DNA of 64,000 nt, taken from Pseudaminobacter soli (ex Li et al. 2025) (GTDB lineage: Bacteria > Pseudomonadota > Alphaproteobacteria > Rhizobiales > Rhizobiaceae). The stretch's first letter is position 1; each line of letters opens with the position of its first letter. Location: NCBI RefSeq assembly GCF_029892515.1, contig NZ_JARXVF010000002.1:734335-798334 (forward strand). The letters are read 5' to 3'. Of the stretch, positions 34,697 through 44,043 are shown piece after piece. A program made the position numbers and the translations under genes. Under the pieces are notes generated by a model, which worked only from the letters and a program-made list of their open reading frames with translations, was not told the DNA's origin and did no database searches.

Positions 34697-36028
34697 TCAA
34701 AACCCGCTGATCAGTTCGATTTTGGAGCCGTCCGAGAAGCGGGTAAAACGGAAGGCCTTCGGGTCGACGAGCGGCGTGCGCCCGGTGACGATGTCGGCCA
34801 TCAGCCGGCCGGCGGCCGGTCCGATGCCGAAGCCGTGGCCGGAGAAGCCGGTGGCGATGTGGAAGCCGTGGATGCTGTCGATTGCCGAAATGACCGGCAC
34901 GGCGTCGGGCGTCACGTCGATATAGCCGGCCCAGCGCTGCGCCACTTGCGCATTTTCGAACACCGGAAAGGCCTTCTTCAGATTCGCGAAGGCGATGTCG
35001 GACAGTTTCTTGGCCGGCTTCGGATCGAGCACGCGGCAATATTCGAAGGGGCTGGCCTCGTCCAGCGACCAGCGCCTGGGGATGCGTGCCTCGTCGAAGA
35101 AGCGGCCGCCGAGGCGGAAGTTGAGCGAGCGCCATTCCTTGCGGAAGGCCGGCAGGAAGTCGAACGCATAGCGGAAGGAGTTCGGCACGATGTCGACCAC
35201 GTTTTCATGGCCGGAGGCAATGGTGTAGCCGCCGTCCTGGCGCTTGCGCACGGCAAAGCCGTTCGACCACATGGCCTGCTCGGGACCGCCTTCGAGCGGC
35301 TTGGTGCGCATGACCGAGTTCATGACCTTGAGCTGCGGCAGGTTGATGCCGTGCCTGCCCGACAACAGGCTGGACCAGGCGCCGCCCGCCAGCACCACGG
35401 CCTTGCTGGCGATGGAGCCGCGCTCGGTGACGACGCCGGAGACGGCGCCGCCGGTCGTCTCGATGCCGCGCACAGCGCATTCGGTGAGGATCGAGGCCCC
35501 CTTTTCGCGCGCCGCCTCGGCGATAGCCGGTGCGACCTTCTGCGGCTCGGCGCGGCCGTCGGCGGCGGTATAGAGCGCGCCCTTGAGCTTCATGTTCGAC
35601 CCGGGGAACATGTTGTTGAACTCGGCGCCGCTCAGCATGCGCGAGTCAAGCTGGTAGCCGTCGAGATTGCGGTTCCAGCGCTCGTGGTTGGCGTATTCCT
35701 CGTCGGTGGCGCAGGTGAAGATGATGCCGGCGCGCTTGTAGCCGGTGTCTCGGCCGATGCGCTGGTCGAGCGTACTCCAGATGCGCAGCGCCTCCGCCAT
35801 CAGCGGTACTTCGCGCGGATCGCGGCGCGAGATGCGCACCCAGCCCCAGTTGCGGCTCGACTGCTCTTGGCCGATGCCGCCCTTCTCGCACAGCGCCACA
35901 CGCAGCTTCTGCTCAGCCAGTTCCAGCGCGGTCGAGGTGCCGATGATGCCGCCGCCGATGACGACGACGTCTACTTCCTTCGGCAGTTCGGCATCCCCGT
36001 GGACGGGAACGACATAGGGTCCGGGCAT
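34697..36028 (-). CDS. FAD-dependent oxidoreductase (DAO family)
   Basis: 443 residues. FAD motif VDVVVIGGGIIGTSTALELA; SSRNWGWVRISRRD follows, and the C-terminal GFHIATGFSGHGFGIGPAAG segment is typical of glycine/sarcosine-oxidase-like proteins. The start is ATG at 36028, one base after the stop of the SDR gene, so translation is coupled. It probably oxidises an N-alkyl amino acid or similar amine taken up by the adjacent importer; this is inference. Confidence 0.88.
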   Translation of the reverse strand: MPGPYVVPVHGDAELPKEVDVVVIGGGIIGTSTALELAEQKLRVALCEKGGIGQEQSSRNWGWVRISRRDPREVPLMAEALRIWSTLDQRIGRDTGYKRAGIIFTCATDEEYANHERWNRNLDGYQLDSRMLSGAEFNNMFPGSNMKLKGALYTAADGRAEPQKVAPAIAEAAREKGASILTECAVRGIETTGGAVSGVVTERGSIASKAVVLAGGAWSSLLSGRHGINLPQLKVMNSVMRTKPLEGGPEQAMWSNGFAVRKRQDGGYTIASGHENVVDIVPNSFRYAFDFLPAFRKEWRSLNFRLGGRFFDEARIPRRWSLDEASPFEYCRVLDPKPAKKLSDIAFANLKKAFPVFENAQVAQRWAGYIDVTPDAVPVISAIDSIHGFHIATGFSGHGFGIGPAAGRLMADIVTGRTPLVDPKAFRFTRFSDGSKIELISGF

Positions 36029-36029
36029 G

Positions 36030-36749
36030 TCAGAAAAACTCCTCCAGCTGACAATTGACCGCAAATTCGGCGACGCTGGCCTCGTTGGGCAGGTCGAGCA
36101 GCATTGAAACGATGCGGGCGAGATCCCGCGGGTCGGTCATGAGATCTTCGGGCCGGTCAGTGATGGACCGGGCCATGTCAGTCGCCACAAAGCCGGGGCA
36201 GACGGCGGTAGCCCGCACGCCGAGATCGAAGCCGGCATGGCGGATCGCATGGGCCAGCGCCACGGCCGCGAATTTGGACACGGAGTAGAGGCCCGACCGC
36301 GCCGACTTCACCCGCTTGCCCGAGAGCGAGGCGAGGATGACTACGCGCCCCCTGCCCGTTTGCACCAGCGGCTCCCAGGCGGCCTTGGCCAGCCGGCGCG
36401 GCGCCTTGACGTTGATGTCGAGCAGCGCGTCGATGTCTTGGTCGTCGGCCTCGATGACCGTCTTGGGGATCATGAGGCCGGCATTGGCCACGATAGCGTC
36501 GATGCGGCCGAAGGCGGCGAGTGCTGCTTCCACCCAGCGGGCTTCCGCCTCAGCGTCGCTCGCATCGTAGGCGTGGAGATGAACCTGGCGCTCGCCGGCC
36601 CATGCCGGCAATTCGGGCTTGCGCATGCCGAGCGACAGTCGCCAGCCCTGCCGGGCAAGCTCTGCGGCGATCGCCGCGCCGATGCCCCTGCTGGCGCCCG
36701 AGATGAGCGCGACGCGCCCGCTGCCGGTGTTGGTTTGCGCTTGGATCAT
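36030..36749 (-). CDS. short-chain dehydrogenase/reductase
   Basis: 239 residues, classical SDR. Cofactor motif ISGASRGIGAAIA, structural NAG in VANAGLM, catalytic Ser in VILASLSGKR and the YSVSK pair. The G-x-R after the nucleotide fold (LGMRKPEL) hints at NADP preference. It starts inside the stop of the MarR gene (TGATG) and ends one base before the FAD oxidase gene. It likely reduces or oxidises the carbonyl product of the operon's oxidases. Confidence 0.9.
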   Translation of the reverse strand: MIQAQTNTGSGRVALISGASRGIGAAIAAELARQGWRLSLGMRKPELPAWAGERQVHLHAYDASDAEAEARWVEAALAAFGRIDAIVANAGLMIPKTVIEADDQDIDALLDINVKAPRRLAKAAWEPLVQTGRGRVVILASLSGKRVKSARSGLYSVSKFAAVALAHAIRHAGFDLGVRATAVCPGFVATDMARSITDRPEDLMTDPRDLARIVSMLLDLPNEASVAEFAVNCQLEEFF

Positions 36750-37234
36750 CAGGAGAGCCCCGCTACGTGGCGATAGGCGCGCCGCAGGATGTCCATCAGC
36801 GCCTTCTGGTCGTCTTCAGGAATGAAGTGGAAAAATTCTCTGGACTGGGTGGTCACGAGCACGCGCACCCGCTCGGCGAGCTTGGCGCCCTTCGGCGTTA
36901 TGTAAAGTTCCTGTGCGCGGCTGTCCTCGACCGACACTTCCCGCGTCAGCAGGCCGTGCTCCACCATCTGGTCGACGAGGCGGCCCATGGCCGAGCGGTC
37001 CTTCAGGGCGAGCTGCGCGATCACCGACGGGCGGATGCCCGGGTGACTGTCGACCAGAAGCAACGTGGTGATCTTGCCCGTGCCGCGTGCCACGTCGAGG
37101 CCTTCCAGGCGCTCGTCGAGATCGCGCGAGACGGCCATGTTGACGGTGCGGATGTAAAAGCTCAGCGTGTCTTTGAGAACGTCGAGATCGACGTCTGCCA
37201 CCGAAGTCGGCGGCTTTTGACCAGCACTACCCAC
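36749..37234 (-). CDS. MarR-family regulator of the oxidase/importer operon
   Basis: 161 residues. The winged HTH is IRPSVIAQLALKDRSAMGRLVDQ, with the wing EVSVEDSRAQELYITPKG. The start is GTG at 37234, supported by GGGGAGGGG upstream; a longer frame to 37432 passes through the operator candidate. It is the first gene of the operon running to 29196 and probably controls it from the inverted repeat at 37305-37348. Confidence 0.87.
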   Translation of the reverse strand: MGSAGQKPPTSVADVDLDVLKDTLSFYIRTVNMAVSRDLDERLEGLDVARGTGKITTLLLVDSHPGIRPSVIAQLALKDRSAMGRLVDQMVEHGLLTREVSVEDSRAQELYITPKGAKLAERVRVLVTTQSREFFHFIPEDDQKALMDILRRAYRHVAGLS

Positions 37235-37304
37235 TGCAGCCCCTCCCCTCAAAAGAGCCAGCAAAATCCGTGCCTTGCATGGACCGCACGCAAGGGCAAA
37301 CGGG

Positions 37305-37348
37305 GCGTTTCGCGATGATTTCTCGTTAGTCGCGAAATCATGAAACGC
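37305..37348. promoter_or_regulatory. nested inverted repeat, candidate MarR operator
   Basis: Outer arms GCGTTTC / GAAACGC and inner arms ATGATTTC / GAAATCAT around an 11-nt centre; the left arms are separated by GCG. It lies about 70 bp upstream of the MarR start in an otherwise empty gap. Confidence 0.6.
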
Positions 37349-37410
37349 TAGATAGTGGACATATGCAACTATTTTTTCGAGTAGTACGGGGAAAATCTTT
37401 TCGCCCAAAT

Positions 37411-37441
37411 GAAAACGCCTGCCCGTTTGCACGGGCAGGCG
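37411..37441 (-). terminator. strong rho-independent terminator
   Basis: Perfect 11-bp stem CGCCTGCCCGT / ACGGGCAGGCG with a 4-nt loop, followed on the minus strand by TTTT. It ends the ATPase gene at 37475 and separates it from the MarR operon. Confidence 0.9.
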
Positions 37442-37474
37442 AACTGGAAGCTCCTGTCTGGCGGAAGTTGCGCC

Positions 37475-39121
37475 TCAGGCGGCGGGTTCCCACTCGCTGC
37501 CGGGGATGGCCGAGACCAGGCGCTGCGTGTAGTCGTGGGTCGGGGCGCGGAAGATCTTCGACGGCGGCCCGTATTCGACGATGCTGCCCTTGTACATCAC
37601 CGCGACCTCATCGCAGATCTGGCTCGCCACGCGCAGGTCATGCGTGATGAAGATCATGGCGACCTTCATGACCCTCTGTATGCGGCCCAGCAGTTCGAGG
37701 ATCTGCGCCTGGATGGAGACGTCGAGCGCTGACACCGCCTCGTCGGCGACGAGCAGCTCGGGGTCGAACATCAGCGCGCGGGCGATGCCGATGCGCTGGC
37801 GCTGGCCGCCGGAGAATTCGTGCGGGAAGCGGTCATAGGCGCCCTCGTCCAGGCCGACAAGCTTCAGCAGATCGAGCGCCTTGGCCTTGGCCTGGCTGAT
37901 GGGCACGCCATGCGCCACCGGCCCGACGGTGAGCACACGGCCGATCGTGTGGCGCGGATTGAGCGAAGCGAAGGGGTCCTGGAAGATCATCTGGATCGAG
38001 GGCCGCAGCGGGCGGAAGGCCTCGTCCGACATCGGCACGATGTCGCGTCCGTCGAAGACGATTTTGCCGCCATCAGCATCCATCAGCTTCAAGAGCACCC
38101 GGCCGAGCGAAGATTTGCCCGACCCGCTCTCGCCGACAACGCCGAGCGTGCGACCCTTGCGGAGCGTGAAGCTGATATCGTTCACGGCGTGCACGGTGCG
38201 GCCCCTGGAGAAGAAGCCGCCGACGGCCCGGTAGGTCTTGTTGAGGTTCTGCACCTCCAGCACAACCGGCGTGTCATCCTCGGCCTCGCGGTCGGCGCTG
38301 CGCATGCGCGGCACGGCGGCAATCAGCCGTTGCGTGTAGGGATGGCACGGCCGGTTCAGCACCTCTGCCGCGGGCCCTTGCTCCACCAGCTTGCCCTTTT
38401 CCATCACGATCACACGGTCGGCGATCTCGGCCACCACGCCGAAGTCGTGGGTGATGAACATCACGCTCATGTTCTTGCGGCGCTGGATCTTGCGGATGAG
38501 CTCCAAGATCTGCGCCTGGGTGGTGACGTCGAGGGCGGTGGTTGGCTCGTCCGCGATCAGCACGTCGGGGTCGAGCGCCAGTGCCATGGCGATCATGACG
38601 CGCTGGCGCTGCCCGCCCGACAGGCGGAATGGATACTGGTACTGCAACAGGCCGGGGTCGGGCAGCCCGACCTCGTTAAGGAGTTCGAGAACCTTGGCGC
38701 GACGGCTTTCGGGCGTGTCCACACCATGCGCCTCCATGACCTCGACGATCTGGTCGCCGATCGTCATCAGCGGATTGAGCGCCGAGAGCGGGTCCTGGAA
38801 GATGATCGACACAGCGCGGCCACGCAAGGCGCGCAGCTTGTCCTCGGGCGTGTTCACTAGGTCCATGCCCTTGAACTGGATGCTTCCGGCCGTGACCTTG
38901 ATGACGGGGGAGAGCAGCCCCATGATCGCATTGGCGGTGACCGATTTGCCCGAGCCGGATTCGCCGATGATGCAGAGGATTTCGCCGGCCTTGAGGTCGA
39001 AGGAGATGTCACGCACAGCATGAACGCGCTCCATCCCCGTGGGGAGACTGACGGTCAGTTCGCGCACGGAAAGCACGACTTCCCCGGATGAATTCGTCGT
39101 GGCTGTGGTCGCAGATGACAT
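37475..39121 (-). CDS. fused double ATPase of a peptide-type ABC transporter (DppD-DppF)
   Basis: 548 residues containing two complete ABC domains. First: GESGSGKSV, FQDPLSALNP, LSGGQRQRV and LIADEPTTALD. Second: GESGSGKSS, FQDPFASLNPR, FSGGQRQRI and LVADEAVSALD. The usual two ATPase subunits are thus in one chain. It is a separate unit ended by its own terminator. The operon at 29196-37234 has a binding protein and two permeases but no ATPase, so this gene almost surely powers it. Confidence 0.93.
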   Translation of the reverse strand: MSSATTATTNSSGEVVLSVRELTVSLPTGMERVHAVRDISFDLKAGEILCIIGESGSGKSVTANAIMGLLSPVIKVTAGSIQFKGMDLVNTPEDKLRALRGRAVSIIFQDPLSALNPLMTIGDQIVEVMEAHGVDTPESRRAKVLELLNEVGLPDPGLLQYQYPFRLSGGQRQRVMIAMALALDPDVLIADEPTTALDVTTQAQILELIRKIQRRKNMSVMFITHDFGVVAEIADRVIVMEKGKLVEQGPAAEVLNRPCHPYTQRLIAAVPRMRSADREAEDDTPVVLEVQNLNKTYRAVGGFFSRGRTVHAVNDISFTLRKGRTLGVVGESGSGKSSLGRVLLKLMDADGGKIVFDGRDIVPMSDEAFRPLRPSIQMIFQDPFASLNPRHTIGRVLTVGPVAHGVPISQAKAKALDLLKLVGLDEGAYDRFPHEFSGGQRQRIGIARALMFDPELLVADEAVSALDVSIQAQILELLGRIQRVMKVAMIFITHDLRVASQICDEVAVMYKGSIVEYGPPSKIFRAPTHDYTQRLVSAIPGSEWEPAA

Positions 39122-39433
39122 TGAAATCCCCTCAGTGGCGATGCATTTCGCTTCTTTGCTTCGGCAGTCTGTTTCAAATCGATCGCCTTAGCAACCAGCT
39201 CTGTTCCGCTACATCGGACCTCTGCAGGCACGGCTTCCGCGGAATACCGGAGTCGCCACAAACATTCGCGCAATCCGGCATGTGCCAAAAGGACGGGGTC
39301 ACAGAAATCCTACGCTCACCGGAGGGCACACAGGGCATTTCCTCCTTGAAAATAACATACAGTACTGTACGCTTTTGCTTCGATAAAGGAATGCCGGTGT
39401 CGTCCAGGCAGCCAACACAGAGGGGGAATCGGA
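39122..39433. promoter_or_regulatory. divergent promoter region with 12-bp palindrome
   Basis: The gap between the minus-strand double ATPase and the plus-strand nucleoside hydrolase. The perfect palindrome TACAGTACTGTA at 39358-39369 is the only clear site; it lies 65 bp before the hydrolase start and is a candidate operator for the TetR protein encoded at 40388. Confidence 0.5.
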
Positions 39434-40375
39434 GTGGCACCACGTAAGATAATAATCGACACCGACCCCGGTCAGGACGATGCCTTCGCCATCCTCTTCG
39501 CACTCGGCTCAAAGGAACTGGAAGTAGTCGCGCTCACAACGGTCGCCGGCAATGTCCCGCTGACGCTGACCTCGCGCAATGCGCTGCAGATCGCCGAGCT
39601 CGCCGGGCGCACTGATGTTCCGGTCTATGCCGGCTGCGCCCGGCCAATGGTTAAACAACTCAAGACTGCCGAATATGTACATGGGCCTACCGGCATCGAC
39701 GGCTGTGTGTTGCCCGAGCCATCGGTGTCGTTGCAGGACAAGCACGCCGTTAACTTCCTTGTCGATACGCTGATGGCCGCACCCGCGGGCGAGATCACCG
39801 TCTGCACGCTGGGACCCATGACCAATCTTGGCATGGCGATGGTGATGGAGCCACGCATTGTCCCACGCATCCGCGAAGTGGTGCTGATGGGCGGCGGCTT
39901 CTTCGAGGGCGGCAATACCACCCCCGCCGCGGAGTTCAACATCTGGGTCGATCCGCACGCGGCAAGCGTTGTGTTCGAATCCGGCGCGCCGATTACGATG
40001 GCCGGTATCGACTGCACCTACACCGCCCAGATGACGCCAGAGTGGCTGCATCAGTTGCGTGCACTCGGAACTCGCTCGGCCATTGAAGCCGCCAACATGG
40101 CTGACTTCTATCGCAAGTACGGCTCGCACAAATTCCCGACCGAAGCCCGCCCGATCCACGACGCCTGCGTCACCGGCTATTTACTCGCGCCACATCTCTA
40201 CGAGCAGAAGCAGTGCAACGTCACCATCGAGCTGATGTCGCCTGAGACCATCGGCATGACCGTCGTCGACTGGTGGCAAGTCACCGGCCGACGCAAGAAC
40301 TGCAACGTGCTTCGGCGCATCAATGCGGACGGCTTCTTCGCGCTGATGCTCGAGCGCTTCGGCAACCTCCCCTGA
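39434..40375 (+). CDS. nucleoside hydrolase (IunH family)
   Basis: 313 residues. The Ca-binding signature DTDPGQDDAFAILFAL at the N-terminus is diagnostic of inosine-uridine-preferring nucleoside hydrolases. LGPMTNLGMAM and AEFNIWVDPHAA (substrate-binding Asn and the C-terminal Asp region) follow. It splits ribonucleosides into base and ribose. The start is GTG at 39434. It is followed 12 bp later by a TetR gene and then an aminotransferase, all on the same strand. Confidence 0.92.
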   Translation: MAPRKIIIDTDPGQDDAFAILFALGSKELEVVALTTVAGNVPLTLTSRNALQIAELAGRTDVPVYAGCARPMVKQLKTAEYVHGPTGIDGCVLPEPSVSLQDKHAVNFLVDTLMAAPAGEITVCTLGPMTNLGMAMVMEPRIVPRIREVVLMGGGFFEGGNTTPAAEFNIWVDPHAASVVFESGAPITMAGIDCTYTAQMTPEWLHQLRALGTRSAIEAANMADFYRKYGSHKFPTEARPIHDACVTGYLLAPHLYEQKQCNVTIELMSPETIGMTVVDWWQVTGRRKNCNVLRRINADGFFALMLERFGNLP

Positions 40376-40387
40376 GAGAACATAGAC

Positions 40388-41011
40388 ATGTCAAAGAGCG
40401 CAGCCTCTGCCAATCCGAAGCCGGCAAGACGCCGGGCCGCCAAGGTCGAGGCGCGCAAGACGCTGTCACGGGAAGACTGGATCGCCGCGGCAACGGCTAC
40501 GCTAGAGAGGAAAGGCATCGCCAACGTAAAGATCGATCGCCTTTCCAAGCAGTTGAAGGTCACACGTGGCAGCTTCTACTTCCATTTCACGAACTTGAAG
40601 GACCTACTCAACAGCCTCCGTGAAGAGTGGAGGCTACGCAACTGCAAGCCGTTTCAGGACTTACGGGACACTGATGTGACCGACGGCCCAGCCTTCTTCG
40701 ATGCCGTCACCGGAGTCTGGATAAGGGAAGATCCATTCAGCCCTCGGCTCGATCTGGCAATCCGCGACTGGGCGCGAAGCTCCAACAGAATTGCTCGCGA
40801 AGTAACCGAGCAGGATGACTTCCGCATGTCGCTGCTCATCAGGGCATTCGAGGCAATGAACTACGACCCCGACGAGAGCTTGATCCGCGCCCGCGTCACC
40901 TACTTCCAGCAGATTGGCTACTACGCCACCTACTTCAAAGAACCGCCGGCGGAGCGAAAGCGCTTCCGGCCGCTCTACACCAAGATTCTTGCCGGTTCCG
41001 TCGACCGTTGA
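40388..41011 (+). CDS. TetR-family regulator
   Basis: 207 residues. The N-terminus is basic (KPARRRAAKVEARK), followed by the HTH KQLKVTRGSFYFHFTNLKDL. The ligand domain with RARVTYFQQIGYYATYFKE matches the TetR protein at 14998, so the two are of one subfamily. It lies between the nucleoside hydrolase and the aminotransferase and probably controls this unit. Confidence 0.88.
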   Translation: MSKSAASANPKPARRRAAKVEARKTLSREDWIAAATATLERKGIANVKIDRLSKQLKVTRGSFYFHFTNLKDLLNSLREEWRLRNCKPFQDLRDTDVTDGPAFFDAVTGVWIREDPFSPRLDLAIRDWARSSNRIAREVTEQDDFRMSLLIRAFEAMNYDPDESLIRARVTYFQQIGYYATYFKEPPAERKRFRPLYTKILAGSVDR

Positions 41012-41050
41012 CGGTGCCTCGCCTTTTACGAGCAAAGTTTGAGGAACGAA

Positions 41051-42169
41051 ATGACATTGCCAGTCCCCTATCTTGCCGCCCGCACGCTGACCGTGGTGAA
41101 GCCGATCGACACATCAGGTGCAAAACGCATCGTCAATCTGGGGCTCAACGAAAGCTGGCTCGGCACCGCACCAGGGGCAATCGAAGCAATCCGCGCATCG
41201 GCTGCAGACGTCCACCGTTATTCCGACCCCGGCTGCAAAGTGATGCGCGCGGCGATCGGCAAACAGTTCCGGCTCGATCCTGCCCGCATCGTTTGCGGCA
41301 ACGGCTCTGAGGAGTTGCTCGATGCCGTCGGCCGCGTCTATGCGCGTGCCGGCGACGAGATCCTGTTCCCAGCCTATTCCTTCCTGCAATTCAACATCGT
41401 CGCCTACCGCATCGGTGCCAAGGCGGTCGAGGTACCGCTGGGTGCGAACTTCGCCGTCGACATCGATATGTTGCTGGCGGCGGTCACGCCCGCCACGCGT
41501 GTCGTCTTCCTCGCCAACCCCAACAATCCCACTGGCGTTGCCGTGCCGATGGACGAAGTGGCACGGCTGGCGCGCGAGTTGCCGTCGCACATCGTTCTAG
41601 TACTGGATGCGGCCTATGCCGAATATGTCGATCCGGCCGAGTCGGAGGCAACCTTCGAAATCGCCGACAGGCACCCGAATGTCGTGGTGACACGTACCTT
41701 CTCCAAGGCTTACGGCCTCGCCGCAGCACGCGCCGGCTGGGCCTATGCTCATCCGGAAGTGGCGACCGCACTCAACAATGTGCGCGGCATCGGCAATGTG
41801 AACGGCATGGCGCAGGCCGCTGCAACGGTGGCGATCGCCGCGCAGGGCTTTGTCAAAGAAATTCGCGAGCGGACGGCCGAAGGGCGCGACTATCTGCACG
41901 GCAGGCTGCGCGCGCTCGGCTTCGAGCTTTCGCCTAGCGTCGCCAATTTTGCCTTTGCCCGCTTGCCTGGCGCGCCCGCTGGCTGGGCCCAAGACACTGT
42001 GGCGCGGCTGGCCAAGCAGGGCTTTATTTTCCGCTCCAACGAGGACTACGGCCTCCCGGACTGGCTGCGCATCACCGTCGCCGATCAGGCCGACCTCGAC
42101 GAAATGCTTCAATTGCTAGCGATCGAAGTTGAAGCAGTAACGGGCGAGAAGCTTGCAGCTGGCGGCTGA
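41051..42169 (+). CDS. HisC-like class I/II aminotransferase
   Basis: 372 residues, fold-type I PLP enzyme. LANPNNPTG, LDAAYAEY and the PLP lysine in TFSKAYGLAAARAGW are clear, and the protein resembles histidinol-phosphate aminotransferase. The start is ATG at 41051 after GAGGAA; an in-frame TTG at 41039 is less likely. With no other his genes here, it probably transaminates a catabolic amino acid rather than histidinol phosphate. Confidence 0.9.
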   Translation: MTLPVPYLAARTLTVVKPIDTSGAKRIVNLGLNESWLGTAPGAIEAIRASAADVHRYSDPGCKVMRAAIGKQFRLDPARIVCGNGSEELLDAVGRVYARAGDEILFPAYSFLQFNIVAYRIGAKAVEVPLGANFAVDIDMLLAAVTPATRVVFLANPNNPTGVAVPMDEVARLARELPSHIVLVLDAAYAEYVDPAESEATFEIADRHPNVVVTRTFSKAYGLAAARAGWAYAHPEVATALNNVRGIGNVNGMAQAAATVAIAAQGFVKEIRERTAEGRDYLHGRLRALGFELSPSVANFAFARLPGAPAGWAQDTVARLAKQGFIFRSNEDYGLPDWLRITVADQADLDEMLQLLAIEVEAVTGEKLAAGG

Positions 42170-42201
42170 GCCGCCGGCCACGGGCTCCCAATACAAACAG
42201 G

Positions 42202-42226
42202 AAAAGTCCGGCGGTGCCGGGCTTTT
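42202..42226. terminator. bidirectional terminator between convergent genes
   Basis: AAAAG-TCCGGC, a GGT loop, then GCCGGGCTTTT: a GC stem flanked by A-run and T-run, between the plus-strand aminotransferase and the minus-strand ATPase. Confidence 0.85.
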
Positions 42227-42249
42227 ACCGTTTGGCCGCCAACTGGCTC

Positions 42250-43053
42250 TCACAGTACGCGCGACAAGAACTCTCGCGTGCGCGGCGATTGCGGATTGGC
42301 GATCATTTCCCTCGGTTCGCCGCGCTCCTCGACCACGCCACGATCCATGAAGATCAGTTGATCCCCCACCTCGCGCGCGAAACCGATCTCATGCGTCACC
42401 ACCACCATGGTCATGCCGCTTTCAGCGAGATCGCGCATGACCAGCAGCACCTCGCCGACCAGTTCAGGGTCGAGTGCCGAGGTCGGCTCGTCAAACAACA
42501 GCACCTTCGGGTTCATTGCCAGCGCCCGTGCAATCGCGACCCGCTGCTGCTGACCACCAGAAAGCTGGCGCGGATAGTAGCCCGCCTTGTCAGCTAGTCC
42601 CACACGCTCCAGAAGCGCATGAGCCTTGTCCTTGGCCTCGTTACGCGACAAGCCCTTCACCATAATCGGGGCCTCGATCAGGTTCTCTAGCGCCGTCATG
42701 TGCGAGAACAGGTTGAATGACTGGAACACCATGCCGATATTGGCGCGGCGCTTGCACAGGAGGCTGTTTTTGACCTCGTAAAGCTTGCCGTTGCGCAAAT
42801 CGTAGCCGACGAACTCACCATCAACCAGAAGTACGCCGCCGCTCACCTCCTCGAGATGATTGATGCAGCGCAGAAAGGTGCTCTTACCTGAGCCCGACGG
42901 ACCGATAATACAGGCCACGGAGCCGGCCGGTACGTTAAGGTCGATACCTTTCAATACCTCCAGAGCCCCGAACGATTTGCGTACGCCGCTGGCGAACACC
43001 ATCGAATTCTGGGGAACACTGAAGCGAGCCTGGTTTTCTTTCTTCGATGTCAT
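42250..43053 (-). CDS. polar amino acid ABC transporter ATPase (GlnQ/HisP type)
   Basis: 267 residues. Walker [19 protein letters not shown], signature [14 protein letters not shown], Walker [21 protein letters not shown] and [10 protein letters not shown] switch region, all typical of the PAAT family. It overlaps the permease gene by four bases. It powers the permease and binding protein encoded just upstream. Confidence 0.95.
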   Translation of the reverse strand: MTSKKENQARFSVPQNSMVFASGVRKSFGALEVLKGIDLNVPAGSVACIIGPSGSGKSTFLRCINHLEEVSGGVLLVDGEFVGYDLRNGKLYEVKNSLLCKRRANIGMVFQSFNLFSHMTALENLIEAPIMVKGLSRNEAKDKAHALLERVGLADKAGYYPRQLSGGQQQRVAIARALAMNPKVLLFDEPTSALDPELVGEVLLVMRDLAESGMTMVVVTHEIGFAREVGDQLIFMDRGVVEERGEPREMIANPQSPRTREFLSRVL

Positions 43054-43970
43054 GCCGGCTGTGCCACCCTTCCAATTTTGAAGGCGCGCCTCAGGATGCC
43101 GCCTGCCGCACTCGCCTGCTGCTTGTCGCTCCTGCCGTAATACTGCTCGATATAGTGCTGGCAGATCGACAGTATGGTGACGACAAACAGATACCAGAAG
43201 GCGACCACGATCAGCAGCGGGATGGTCTCGAAGGTGCGCGCATAGATGCTTTGTGCGGCATAGAGAAGGTCGTTGACCGCGATGATGGTGACGAGCGATG
43301 TCGTCTTGAGCAGATTGATGGTCTCGTTTCCGGTCGGCGGCACGATGAAGCGCATGGCCTGCGGCAGGGTGATGCGGCGCAGAATCAACCGGTGGTTCAT
43401 ACCAAGGCTGCCCGCCGCCTCGGTCTGGCCGTTGGGAACCGACTTGATGCCGGCGCGCACGATCTCGGCCATGTAGCCGGCCTCATGAAGAGACAGGGCG
43501 ATGACAGCAGCGACGAAGGGCGTCATGAAATCGTTGGTCTTGATCGAAAAGACCGTGCCAACCAAGGGCAGCGTCAGCGAGAACTCGCGCACGATGAGCG
43601 ACAGGTTGAACCAGAAGATCAGCTGGATCAGCGCCGGCGCGCCGCGGAAGAACCAGATATAGGCGCTGGCAAAGGCGTTGAGGATGCGGCTGGGCGAAAG
43701 CCGCATGACGGCGACGACGGTGCCGATGATGATAGCCAGCACCATGATAGTTACGGTCAAGGCTAGCGTCTGGCCAAGTCCGCGAATGATCGATGGATGG
43801 AACAAATATTTGCCGACAGTCGGCCAATCGAAGGCCGGATTGGTTGCCAGCGCCTTTGCTATCAGCAGCAGTACAGCCAACGCAGCAGCCGTGCCGATCC
43901 AGAGGCCGTAGTGGCGCACTGGCACGACAGTCAGCGCCTCGTTCGGAGCTTGCGTTTCGGCCCGGTTCAT
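43050..43970 (-). CDS. polar amino acid ABC transporter permease (HisM type)
   Basis: 306 residues. A leading helix near 22-40 is followed by the permease domain with the family EAA motif [21 protein letters not shown] and the [13 protein letters not shown] segment typical of amino acid permeases. The start is ATG at 43970 after GGAGG. Only one permease gene is present, so the channel is probably a homodimer. Confidence 0.93.
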   Translation of the reverse strand: MNRAETQAPNEALTVVPVRHYGLWIGTAAALAVLLLIAKALATNPAFDWPTVGKYLFHPSIIRGLGQTLALTVTIMVLAIIIGTVVAVMRLSPSRILNAFASAYIWFFRGAPALIQLIFWFNLSLIVREFSLTLPLVGTVFSIKTNDFMTPFVAAVIALSLHEAGYMAEIVRAGIKSVPNGQTEAAGSLGMNHRLILRRITLPQAMRFIVPPTGNETINLLKTTSLVTIIAVNDLLYAAQSIYARTFETIPLLIVVAFWYLFVVTILSICQHYIEQYYGRSDKQQASAAGGILRRAFKIGRVAQPA

Positions 43971-44003
43971 TCGGCCGTCCTCCAGAACAAAGATACGAAA
44001 ATG

Positions 44004-44033
44004 CCGGCGAGGGAGAAAAAGGCCCCTCGCCGG
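44004..44033 (-). promoter_or_regulatory. intercistronic hairpin after the binding-protein gene
   Basis: Perfect 9-bp stem CCGGCGAGG / CCTCGCCGG with a 12-nt loop, just past the stop of the binding-protein gene and before the permease. No T-run on the minus strand; probably stabilises the upstream message or attenuates read-through. Confidence 0.5.
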
Positions 44034-44043
44034 GTCGGGTGAA

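Noticed and set aside
34655..36058. A 467-codon plus-strand open frame
   Set aside because: Antisense to the DAO-family oxidoreductase.
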